From DATMFV01 sp035555975 (GTDB lineage: Bacteria > Verrucomicrobiota > Verrucomicrobiia > Chthoniobacterales > Chthoniobacteraceae), in assembly GCA_035555975.1 (NCBI GenBank), contig DATMFV010000008.1:1-64000 (forward strand): a DNA stretch of 64,000 bases, read 5' to 3'. Below the pieces are notes generated by a model. That model made no database searches, was not told the origin of the DNA, and saw only the letters and a program-made list of their open reading frames with translations. The translations under genes and the position numbers were made by a program. The stretch's first letter is position 1; every line of letters begins with the position of its first letter. This document shows, piece by piece, positions 1 to 7,003 of the stretch.

Positions 1-262
1 GCGTCCCTTGGCGGACTATACGCAGATCGTTCCCAGGAAGACTAATGAACCCTAACTTCGACATCTGGATGTTGCTTCGGTTTATAACACCTCTCATCAT
101 GACGCCAGCATTGCGGCGGTGAATTCGATAGAGGCGTGCAAAATCGATGTACCCCCGGTCCATGACGTAAATGCTTCCTGCTTTGAAGGCGATCATATCA
201 AGTATGTTTGCCGACAGGATAGGTTCCACAGGCAATGGAAGGCCGAAAGAAAACCCCAGAGC
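1..262 (-). pseudogene. IS4-type transposase relic
   Basis: Reading the minus strand from 262 down to the window edge gives an open stretch of about 87 codons containing YVMDRGYIDFARLYRIHRR. This resembles the DDE-domain segment of IS4-family transposases, where a Y-x-x-D-R-G-Y-x-D-F block precedes the final catalytic part. A stop (TTA on the plus strand at 263-265) lies directly upstream in frame and no start is available, so the 5' half is missing. The remainder runs off the window, so whether the 3' end is intact cannot be told. I see nothing else in 263-352. The family call rests on this motif alone. Confidence 0.6.
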
Positions 263-352
263 TTATCTCATCAGTGAAATGAATTGGTTCGAGTTACGAA
301 CACCCTAACTCGAAATTCGGACTTCTATTGCTTCTGTTACCTCACGGAAGCA

Positions 353-637
353 ATGAAACCGCACCGGAACTTGATTGGACCGCAGATCCGGAAACTGCGT
401 TACAAGATGGGGTGGTCGCAGGATCAACTCGCGGCCAAGCTCCAGATTGCCGGACTCGATAACCGAGCCGATGCCGTGGTGATCATCCGGCACGCCGAGA
501 CCCTGCCGCGCAATCTCTCCTTCGTCACCCCGCACGATGTGTGGATCGAGGAAAGTTTCAACACCCCGTCCGATCCCGGCTTGGTCCGCAGCGCCTCCAT
601 CGTGACCAGCGGGCGAGTGATTGGCGTCGCAGAGTAG
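353..637 (+). pseudogene. Chimeric remnant: XRE HTH start joined to an unidentified tail
   Basis: From the ATG at 353 the first 37 or so residues (MKPHRNLIGPQIRKLR and onward, with WSQDQLAAKLQIAGLD) form the first helices of an XRE/Cro-type DNA-binding domain. At about position 463 the reading frame passes without a stop into an unrelated GC3-rich segment (DAVVIIRHAETLPRNL to RVIGVAE) that ends at 637 and does not complete the HTH fold. XRE domains normally need about 55-60 residues, so the domain is truncated. The tail has the codon bias of real coding sequence, but I do not recognise its family. Lying next to a transposase relic, this is best read as a recombination scar rather than a working regulator. 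Confidence 0.45.
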
Positions 638-650
638 ACGACTTCGTGCT

Positions 651-956
651 TCAGGACTCCGCCGAAGCGGAATCAAACGGGTCCATCAGAAGAAGGATAC
701 TTTCCTGACGTTGATACTGGCTGATCAACGGCACCAGGCGCGTAAAGTGTTCCGTGGCGCAATGCACGTCCAGAGCCGCGCGATCCGGCCACTCCTCCAC
801 GAAAACAAAATGCCCTTCATCCTGCTGGTCGATAAAAAGCTCGTAGGAAATACAAAGCGCCTCTTGGCGCGTCTTTTCAATGAGTTCCTGATAAAGAGGC
901 CGGACGCAGTCGAGATGCTCGGTCTTGATGAAGTGCTGGGCGATAACTTTTAACAT
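651..956 (-). CDS. Putative quinol monooxygenase (ABM domain)
   Basis: This small protein of 101 residues begins MLKVIAQHFIK and carries EEWPDRAALDVHCATEHF near residues 55-75. It matches the antibiotic biosynthesis monooxygenase (ABM) fold of the YgiN type, a dimeric alpha/beta barrel of about 95-110 residues that oxidises quinols or similar small aromatics without cofactors. The ATG at 956 was chosen because the fold begins there; a longer frame to 983 adds only a non-conserved leader. It stands alone between relics, so its substrate cannot be inferred from neighbours. The length is normal and no frameshift is visible. Confidence 0.75.
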   Translation of the reverse strand: MLKVIAQHFIKTEHLDCVRPLYQELIEKTRQEALCISYELFIDQQDEGHFVFVEEWPDRAALDVHCATEHFTRLVPLISQYQRQESILLLMDPFDSASAES

Positions 957-1042
957 GGGTCGATTTCGGTGGTTGAATGCCACGGCTCAATAGTGGCGAT
1001 TATCCAAGCCGACCACAAAGCGTCCCCTTTTGCGAGCGCGTT

Positions 1043-1510
1043 TCACTCCGATTCTTTCCAAACCAGGCGAACAGCGAACTGTTTTTTCTCGGGCGTAATC
1101 ACGATCTTGAAAGGAGGCGCTTCCTCTTTTCGAAGGTGATACCGGGCGCTCCGACTGCACTGGTTGGCCTCTTCCTTCGTTGGGAGCGATATGGCCTTCC
1201 CCTCCAGAAGCGCGGGAACGTACTGCCGCCACCGTCCGTAAGGCGTCTTGAACGTCTGTTCGCACTCCTCAATCAAAGGATTGGTTCTTCCGGTCGTCGG
1301 TTCCTTTGAGAGCCGAACACGCCATGCCCGCTCCCCCACCCGGTAACTCCACGACCAGTATCCCGCTCGCTGGATCGCCCTCCAGAGACTGATGACGTGC
1401 GTTTTGGACGTCACCTCAACGTCAATGCCCTTCTTGAGCATCTGTTCCACAATCTTCGGAAAATTGGGGCGAGTCAAATCGTCGGGATCAATGGTCAGCA
1501 CTTTCGGCAT
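1043..1510 (-). CDS. Hypothetical protein, 155 aa
   Basis: I do not recognise this family. The product starts MPKVLTIDPDDLTRPN, is lysine/arginine and glutamate rich, has no signal peptide or membrane segment, and contains an aromatic cluster (AGYWSWSYRVGERAWRVR, about residues 49-66) followed by a charged C-terminal half. It lies 64 bases downstream of the AbiEii-like toxin gene on the same strand, so it could be transcribed with the AbiE pair, although the gap is longer than the toxin-antitoxin overlap. A mobile-element accessory role is plausible from position but is not shown by the sequence. Confidence 0.55.
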   Translation of the reverse strand: MPKVLTIDPDDLTRPNFPKIVEQMLKKGIDVEVTSKTHVISLWRAIQRAGYWSWSYRVGERAWRVRLSKEPTTGRTNPLIEECEQTFKTPYGRWRQYVPALLEGKAISLPTKEEANQCSRSARYHLRKEEAPPFKIVITPEKKQFAVRLVWKESE

Positions 1511-1574
1511 GCCGAAAGCATGACAAATTGACCGTCAATATGCAACTTGTTTTGAATTCGATAGATATCACAAT

Positions 1575-2609
1575 TCAACTTTCCTGATGGGCGTTGAGAA
1601 CCTTTTCGGCGCTGTGGAGCGTATCGATAATTTCTCTAAAAGCCATCGGAACGTCGAGGAACATTCCTTTCATTTTCGTGTAATCGCGTTCCAACTCCGG
1701 GATACGGGCGTCCGGCGGGCAAAGACGGAACGTCCCTGGTCTGGCAAGATCGTAGGCCGCCCAACTTGAGGCGAAAAAACGGCTTTTATGGATCACCACC
1801 CGTTCGAGTAAATCGAACCGTTCGAGAGCCTTGGTACATGCCGGATGCTGCCAGAGCGCCGCAAAATCGGCATAGTGTCGCGCAAATCGATCACGTAACG
1901 GCTGGCCCGCAGGACGATGGTATTCCGCGTGAAGAATCGTCGCCTTTTCCCAGAAGGTTCGCTCCACCTCCAGAGCGACCACTTCGCTTGCAAAGTCCTC
2001 GAACTTCCCCGGTATAACGTTCGCCAGAAGCGGTCTGATTCGGTGAGCCCCGGTTGGTTGTTGATCGGTCAGTGAGCCGAATTCAATTTTCACCGTCTGC
2101 GGAATATAACCTCCTCGGCCATCGATAGCGGCAGGATAAAAAAATAGAAGAACCGGGGAACGGGTCGCTCCATCCAACTCGTAACATAACCAGCTTCTAC
2201 CATCGCCGGGCTCGCCGAGCACGCGGCGTGTCGCCGTTTCCAGGATCGGCTGCAATCGCCCCTCCACGGCAGCAGCGCAAAGAGCTTCGATTTCCGCCAT
2301 TCGTTTTCTCTGTTGAGTTCGAGTCGCGGCATCCTCGAGAAAGGCATCGTCGCGCCCGAGTAACCTCGGACTGATCGAGAGATCAATATCTTCGGAAAAG
2401 CGCTGAATGGCTCCAAATACTTTGGAAAGGGAAGTTCCTCCCTTGAAAACCAGGTGTGGCCGCAGTTCCGGGTTCTCAAAAAGACGTTCCAGCATCCAGC
2501 AAACCCAGAAGTCCTTCTCGACAATGACTGACGACACGTTGAGGCGCTCGGCAGCTTCGTGGATATAGATTGCCCGCTCTTCGGCGGACAAAGCGGTAAA
2601 CTGATTCAT
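1575..2609 (-). CDS. AbiEii/AbiGii-type nucleotidyltransferase toxin
   Basis: The 344-residue protein has the signatures of the AbiEii toxin family, a DNA polymerase beta-like nucleotidyltransferase: FKGGTSLSK at about residues 55-63 followed by FSEDIDLSIS at 71-80, which carries the D-x-D metal-binding pair. Known members, studied as the toxin of type IV toxin-antitoxin and abortive-infection systems, are bacteriostatic when unopposed. The length is within the usual range and the motifs are intact, so the enzyme is probably active. Its ATG overlaps the stop of the upstream antitoxin gene (ATGA), which indicates translational coupling. Confidence 0.88.
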   Translation of the reverse strand: MNQFTALSAEERAIYIHEAAERLNVSSVIVEKDFWVCWMLERLFENPELRPHLVFKGGTSLSKVFGAIQRFSEDIDLSISPRLLGRDDAFLEDAATRTQQRKRMAEIEALCAAAVEGRLQPILETATRRVLGEPGDGRSWLCYELDGATRSPVLLFFYPAAIDGRGGYIPQTVKIEFGSLTDQQPTGAHRIRPLLANVIPGKFEDFASEVVALEVERTFWEKATILHAEYHRPAGQPLRDRFARHYADFAALWQHPACTKALERFDLLERVVIHKSRFFASSWAAYDLARPGTFRLCPPDARIPELERDYTKMKGMFLDVPMAFREIIDTLHSAEKVLNAHQES

Positions 2610-3214
2610 TCGCCCGCCTTTCTATCCGCGATAAAGCGCAAGTGTGGATGCATCCAAGCCGGGGCCAGCGGCAGATCCTTCATTAACCGCCGCTTGTCAG
2701 AGGTTTTTAACAACTCGCGCAAATGAACGATACGCTCGGTGGTCACGTTTTCTTTTCCAATGGCGTGGAGTGCACCGAAGACAAGGCCGCTCATTCTTCC
2801 CGCTGCTGCCATTTTCCGAGGCAAACGCCGCTGAAATTCGATGGTACGCCGTCCAACCTTGATAATCTTTGAAGCCCCATCAGTCTCATAAATCGCTCGC
2901 GCGGGCACTTGGTCAGAGAGGTGGAGTCTATTGGCCGCCTCCGCTTCCGAGGGCTGGAGCCGGAGTCCCTGACGGCGTGCCACCGCCTGAGCAATCGCTT
3001 CCGCGGTCGGAGAGAGAGCGCCAAGATCCGGATGAGTACGAGGCACATCATAAAGCCCGCGCCCCAAACGGCGGATTTTTCCACTCCGTGCCAGACGCAT
3101 CAACCCCATCCCGACGGCATCCGTCGAACCAAGATCAAGGAAATCGGCGCGGGTGAAGACCGCATTCCCCCTCTTTCGGCGCATGCGTTTCAGAATTTTT
3201 TCACTCAGGTTCAC
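2606..3214 (-). CDS. AbiEi-type antitoxin / DUF6088-like regulator
   Basis: This 202-residue protein precedes the AbiEii-like toxin gene and overlaps it by four bases. Its N-terminal 60 residues (FTRADFLDLGSTDAVGMGLM, then LARSGKIRRLGRGLYDVP) form the winged-helix of the AbiEi/DUF6088 antitoxin group, where GLY ends the wing. The rest would be the C-terminal domain needed to neutralise the toxin. The start at 3214 is GTG; an ATG at 3184 is possible but would remove part of the first helix. AbiEi proteins repress their own operon by binding inverted repeats, and such a repeat lies 22 bases upstream. Confidence 0.85.
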   Translation of the reverse strand: MNLSEKILKRMRRKRGNAVFTRADFLDLGSTDAVGMGLMRLARSGKIRRLGRGLYDVPRTHPDLGALSPTAEAIAQAVARRQGLRLQPSEAEAANRLHLSDQVPARAIYETDGASKIIKVGRRTIEFQRRLPRKMAAAGRMSGLVFGALHAIGKENVTTERIVHLRELLKTSDKRRLMKDLPLAPAWMHPHLRFIADRKAGE

Positions 3215-3235
3215 TGGGACAAAGATCGTTGATCC

Positions 3236-3267
3236 CTGTTATAAAATCAATCCTGTTTTTATAACAG
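3236..3267. promoter_or_regulatory. Inverted-repeat operator of the AbiE-like operon
   Basis: Two perfect 11-bp arms, CTGTTATAAAA (3236-3246) and TTTTATAACAG (3257-3267), are separated by 10 bp. Their centres are 21 bp apart, two helical turns, so a dimer or pair of proteins would bind one face. The element sits 22 bp before the antitoxin start and contains A/T-rich sequence suited to a -10 box. AbiEi autoregulation through inverted repeats is established for the family; assigning this site is inference. Confidence 0.7.
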
Positions 3268-3726
3268 ATTCCGAGAAGCCACAAGACAGTTGCCGGAGGG
3301 TGAAACATCGATTCTTTCGATTCGTGCCATCTTTCTCTTGAGAGCCTCCCGAATGGCATCGCCTATGAATTTTTGGACTGCCTTTCTCATGGGCCGTGCT
3401 CCCAGCGTCTTGTGGATGCCCCGCCGGATCAGAAATTCAAAGGCCGAATCCGACACGGCCAGGTCGAAACCCTTCTTTTTGAAGCGTTCAAGTTCCTCCC
3501 AAACGACAAGCCTGCCGATCTCCCGCTGCGTTTCCGGCGAAAGCGGACGGAAAACGATCTTTTCGTCAAACCACCCGATCAATTCAGGTCGGAAGAATTG
3601 GTGCAATTCCGAAAGCACCGCCCGCTCCAGCGTTGTAAAGGGGAGGCGAGTAGGGCGGAAAAGCTGATGAGAACCGATATTGCTCGTGCAGACGATATAG
3701 AACCTGGAAAGATCGTAACCCGAAGT
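3259..3726 (-). pseudogene. C-terminal stump of a ClpA/ClpB-type AAA+ ATPase
   Basis: About 155 residues read as the end of a Hsp100/Clp ATPase: DLSRFYIVCTSNIGS (the sensor-1 strand with T-S-N), then FFRPELIGWFDEKIVFRPL and LGARPMRKAVQKFIGDAI, which includes the G-A-R-P sensor-2 motif of the D2 small domain. Walker A and B and everything before them are missing. The frame continues upstream only as sequence antisense or out of frame within the neighbouring hydrolase gene. The 3' end overlaps the AbiE operator. It is a truncated relic, plausibly of a Clp-like ATPase carried by a mobile element. Confidence 0.7.
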
Positions 3727-3728
3727 GC

Positions 3729-5003
3729 CTATTTCGCGCTCGCCCGTCCGAAACCATGTGCGGAAAAAGCACCTGCCGGCGGGGACAGAAACGCTTCGTA
3801 CTGCGAGAAGATTTGCTTCAAGCCGCCCCGACTGAAAATCTCCGGGGACTCCGCTACGTTGACGGTCGGCGGAAAAACCTCCCAAAGCGCGGTGGCGCTT
3901 CCCTCGGGGGAGGCAGTCAATCGGCGCGCCACCTCGTCGGTGCTGATTGAGAGGAAAGAATCGCCGGGGTAACAAAGGGGAAGTTCCCCGGGCTCCACGA
4001 CATCCGGGGTAGTCGCCTCATGGTAGGGGAGGCCGAGTTGCCCGCAAAGGTACCGGGCCAGGAGGGTACAGCGACGGGCGTCCCACGAATGCCCGCCTTC
4101 CGTCACCTCGGCCCGGAAATCCGTTGCCGCGCCCGCACGCTCGTAACAGGCCAGCACCTTGCGGGCGTTGTGCCAAAAGAGGTCCACGGGAAAGAAGTGA
4201 TCCCCGTTTCCCTGAAAGAGAAAGAGCGGCGTCGGGGCCATGGCGCCATAGAGCTGCCACATTTCCAGCTTGCCGACCACTCCCGGAAGCAGGTTGCAAT
4301 GGCAATGCTTTTTCTCCTTCTGCGCGATAAAGCTGAAGGTGCCCGGGTAGCCCGATGAAGAAATCGCTGCCAGGTCGTCCCGGCATAGCGCTCCCAGGAA
4401 CAAGGCCAGCAGTCCGCCGCCGGAGTTCCCCACGAATGCGATCCGTGCAGGATCAAGGCGCGGTGCGGTTTTCACCCAATCGAGCCAGCCCATGGTCTCC
4501 ATGACGATCAAACCCTGAAGCGAGAGCCCATATTCAAACACCTTCACGACCTTCGTATGCCCCATGGAGATCCGTTCACCCTGCCCGATGTTATCGGGTA
4601 CCAGAACGGCCATGCCCTGGCGAACCAGATGAACCGCCATCCTGCGGTAGATCCCGGCACGCTTTCCCCCTTCTCCGTGGCCGCACGCAAGGATCACGAC
4701 CGGGTACGGCTCCCGCAGCCGGTTGGGAAGATAGAGATCGGCCGCCCCCCGGCAACCCGGCCACGAAATGCTCTGCCAGTGTTCCACGCGGTAACCGCCA
4801 CCGTCGGTCGTTGAAACCACCTCGGCATCGATGGTCGGCACCCACTCTCTGTGGATTCCCAGAGACGAACGGGCCACGCGAAGGATTTCCTCCCGTTCCT
4901 GAGCGCTCCACGGGACACGGACGGGCATCGTTGCCGCCGCAAGGGCAAACTGGCGTTCGTAGACCGTGAATCCGTCGTGAAGGGATAGCGGGGGCGACTC
5001 CAT
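3729..5003 (-). CDS. Alpha/beta hydrolase, acetyl-xylan-esterase-like
   Basis: The 424-residue protein is a serine hydrolase of the large AXE1/dienelactone-like group. The nucleophile elbow GNSGGG places Ser at about residue 194, QGNGDHFFP gives the acid Asp at about 268, and GGHSW gives the His at about 305. No signal peptide is visible, so it probably deacylates glycans or oligosaccharides inside the cell. The ATG at 5003 was chosen, 30 bases after the previous stop; a TTG further upstream would overlap that gene. It is the last gene of the leftward locus A operon. The tail after residue 350 is not part of the catalytic core and ends exactly where the Clp stump begins, so the C-terminus may be altered by recombination. 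Confidence 0.8.
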   Translation of the reverse strand: MESPPLSLHDGFTVYERQFALAAATMPVRVPWSAQEREEILRVARSSLGIHREWVPTIDAEVVSTTDGGGYRVEHWQSISWPGCRGAADLYLPNRLREPYPVVILACGHGEGGKRAGIYRRMAVHLVRQGMAVLVPDNIGQGERISMGHTKVVKVFEYGLSLQGLIVMETMGWLDWVKTAPRLDPARIAFVGNSGGGLLALFLGALCRDDLAAISSSGYPGTFSFIAQKEKKHCHCNLLPGVVGKLEMWQLYGAMAPTPLFLFQGNGDHFFPVDLFWHNARKVLACYERAGAATDFRAEVTEGGHSWDARRCTLLARYLCGQLGLPYHEATTPDVVEPGELPLCYPGDSFLSISTDEVARRLTASPEGSATALWEVFPPTVNVAESPEIFSRGGLKQIFSQYEAFLSPPAGAFSAHGFGRASAK

Positions 5004-5032
5004 GGTCGGCGGGGAGAGGGTGTAGGAACGTT

Positions 5033-6976
5033 TCACCGCTCTTTTCGCCTCCACCAACCACCGAGCAGGCCGACGAAGACCATCGAAGCCAACGCATAGG
5101 TGGAGGGTTCCGGAATGGCCTGATAGGTCAGGTCAAGGCTCAACCCGTCAGTCCCAAGCGCCACCGAAAAGCTGCCGTCGAAGGCATTCAGGAAACGGCT
5201 GGTGTCCACCACAAAAAGGGAGGAATCGAACGTCCCCAGAAAGCCCTCCGTGGTGGAGATAAACGAGTGCCAGAGGTGGGGACTGCTGCCGTCCCACCCG
5301 TCGATCTCCCCGGTGAGGCCCGGCCCGCCGAGGCTGACAAGATCAATCTGCATCGGCTCGTCCATACTGAGGTTGCTCAGGTCGAGCACCCCGGTGATCC
5401 GATGTTGATCCCAATCGGTGCCGGCTTCCCCGCTCCCATCGGTTTGAAGCTTGAGCCGAAAGCGCCCTCCTCCCTCATAAACGGTACTGCCGGTACGAAA
5501 CTGGCCCACGGAATCGGTGCCGGGAGCCAGTGTTGCCCCCGCCTTGACCACGACCTGCGCGTCGGCATTGGTGCTGCCCGTCCCTCCCAGGAGCGCCTGG
5601 TCGGCGACGACGACGGAGCCTGTCCCTGTCAGGTTGCCCGTCAGCCAGAGCGCCCCCTCCAGTACCGCCGTGGCACCGGTATAGACGCTGTCGGCCGTAA
5701 GAACGAGCGCCCCGCTTCCGCCTTTGCTCAGGCTGGCGCTTTTGGCCCCGATCCTCCCGGCAATCGTCAGCACCCCGGTCCCCTGCTGATGGATCAGAAG
5801 TTCCACGGATTCCATGCCGACCTGCCCGTTGGTGATGGTATAGTCGTTCCCGCCCTTCATCAGAAGGGCTTTCTGGCCGAGACGGAAGTAATCGGAATCC
5901 CTCCCGAAGGTCAGCGATCCGGCCCCGTCGGTGGTATCAATTTCCAGCGACTGAAAATAGCGGTTTCCCGAAGTAAGGGTCAGATCGCCCGAAGTACGCA
6001 CATTCAGGCTGGCGTTGTTCCCGGTGTTGTCCACCAGCGTTTCCGCCGCGTCATATCTTTGGATCTCCCCATCCCGGACATAGCCAAAGCCGACGCCATC
6101 GGTGTCCGTCACCACGAGAAACCCCTGGATGGCGGTGGTCGATTGATGCGTGGTCTGCGATGGCAGCCCAGGGGCCAGAACCCGCCCGCCGCTGGAGAGA
6201 TGCACCTGCAGGATGCCCCCGGAGTTTCCTTCGCGGGTCCAGGTGTCGCCGAGATTCAACGTGCTGCTGCCGCTGCCGGAAAAGGAAACCGAGGAAAGGG
6301 ACCGGCTTGCCAGCGTCGTTCTGGAAAAGGTTTGCGAGACGCTTTCCCCCGTAGTGTTCAGCAGAACCAGATCGCCTCCTCCAAGGACCAGCGAGGAGGC
6401 GGCGTTGACCAGGTCTGCCGGATGGGTTGAGAAATCGAACACCGTGGCTCCCGCGTTGAGCCGCGTCGTACCGGTATAACTGCTCTGGCCGGAAAGGACC
6501 CATGTGCCGTTGCCCGACTTCGTCAGCCCGGGAGTCCCGCTCCCGTCTTCCGAGATGGCACCCGAGAGTTGCAGTTCTCCACGCGCCACATGAATCGATA
6601 TGGCATTGCCCGTGGTGATCCGCAACGGCACGTCGAGCCGTTGCGTCCCGGCGCCGTAAACGGAGATGCCGGACGCGCCAAGCCCCAGGCTCTCTCCGGT
6701 GAAGGTGAAATCCTGAGCCGCCCGGTCGAAAACCAGACCGCGAACGTCCGTGCCCGCAAGTATGTCGAGGACGATATCGCGGCGGTCGCTTTGCGAAAAC
6801 AACGCCGTATCGGCATTCGTTGGAACTCCACCGGAGGACCAGTTGGAGCCAGCGCTCCAGGAGTCGGAGGTGGTGCCGTTCCAGAAAAGATCATCGGCAA
6901 GGGAGACCGCCGGTAGCATCCCCGACAGGAGGATGAAGGCGGTGTATTGGGCTAACCGGCGAGGCGTTCGTTTCAT
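5033..6976 (-). CDS. PEP-CTERM protein with autotransporter-associated beta-strand repeats
   Basis: The 647-residue protein opens with a signal peptide (MKRTPRRLAQYTAFILLSG to about residue 27). The body has repeats of the autotransporter-associated type (GLTKSGNGTWVLSGQSSYTG near 150-170, and SKGGSGALVLTADSVYTG further on), which predict a right-handed parallel beta-helix. It ends in a PEP-CTERM tripartite tail: IPEPSTYAL, a hydrophobic helix, then WWRRKER. Such proteins are cut and anchored by an exosortase at the cell envelope; none is encoded here. There is no autotransporter barrel. In the operon it sits between a DUF4838 protein and the hydrolase, so a surface scaffold or polysaccharide-contact role is likely but inferred. 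Confidence 0.9.
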   Translation of the reverse strand: MKRTPRRLAQYTAFILLSGMLPAVSLADDLFWNGTTSDSWSAGSNWSSGGVPTNADTALFSQSDRRDIVLDILAGTDVRGLVFDRAAQDFTFTGESLGLGASGISVYGAGTQRLDVPLRITTGNAISIHVARGELQLSGAISEDGSGTPGLTKSGNGTWVLSGQSSYTGTTRLNAGATVFDFSTHPADLVNAASSLVLGGGDLVLLNTTGESVSQTFSRTTLASRSLSSVSFSGSGSSTLNLGDTWTREGNSGGILQVHLSSGGRVLAPGLPSQTTHQSTTAIQGFLVVTDTDGVGFGYVRDGEIQRYDAAETLVDNTGNNASLNVRTSGDLTLTSGNRYFQSLEIDTTDGAGSLTFGRDSDYFRLGQKALLMKGGNDYTITNGQVGMESVELLIHQQGTGVLTIAGRIGAKSASLSKGGSGALVLTADSVYTGATAVLEGALWLTGNLTGTGSVVVADQALLGGTGSTNADAQVVVKAGATLAPGTDSVGQFRTGSTVYEGGGRFRLKLQTDGSGEAGTDWDQHRITGVLDLSNLSMDEPMQIDLVSLGGPGLTGEIDGWDGSSPHLWHSFISTTEGFLGTFDSSLFVVDTSRFLNAFDGSFSVALGTDGLSLDLTYQAIPEPSTYALASMVFVGLLGGWWRRKER

Positions 6977-7003
6977 AAGCTTGAGTTTTTAGGGGGCAGA
7001 TGG

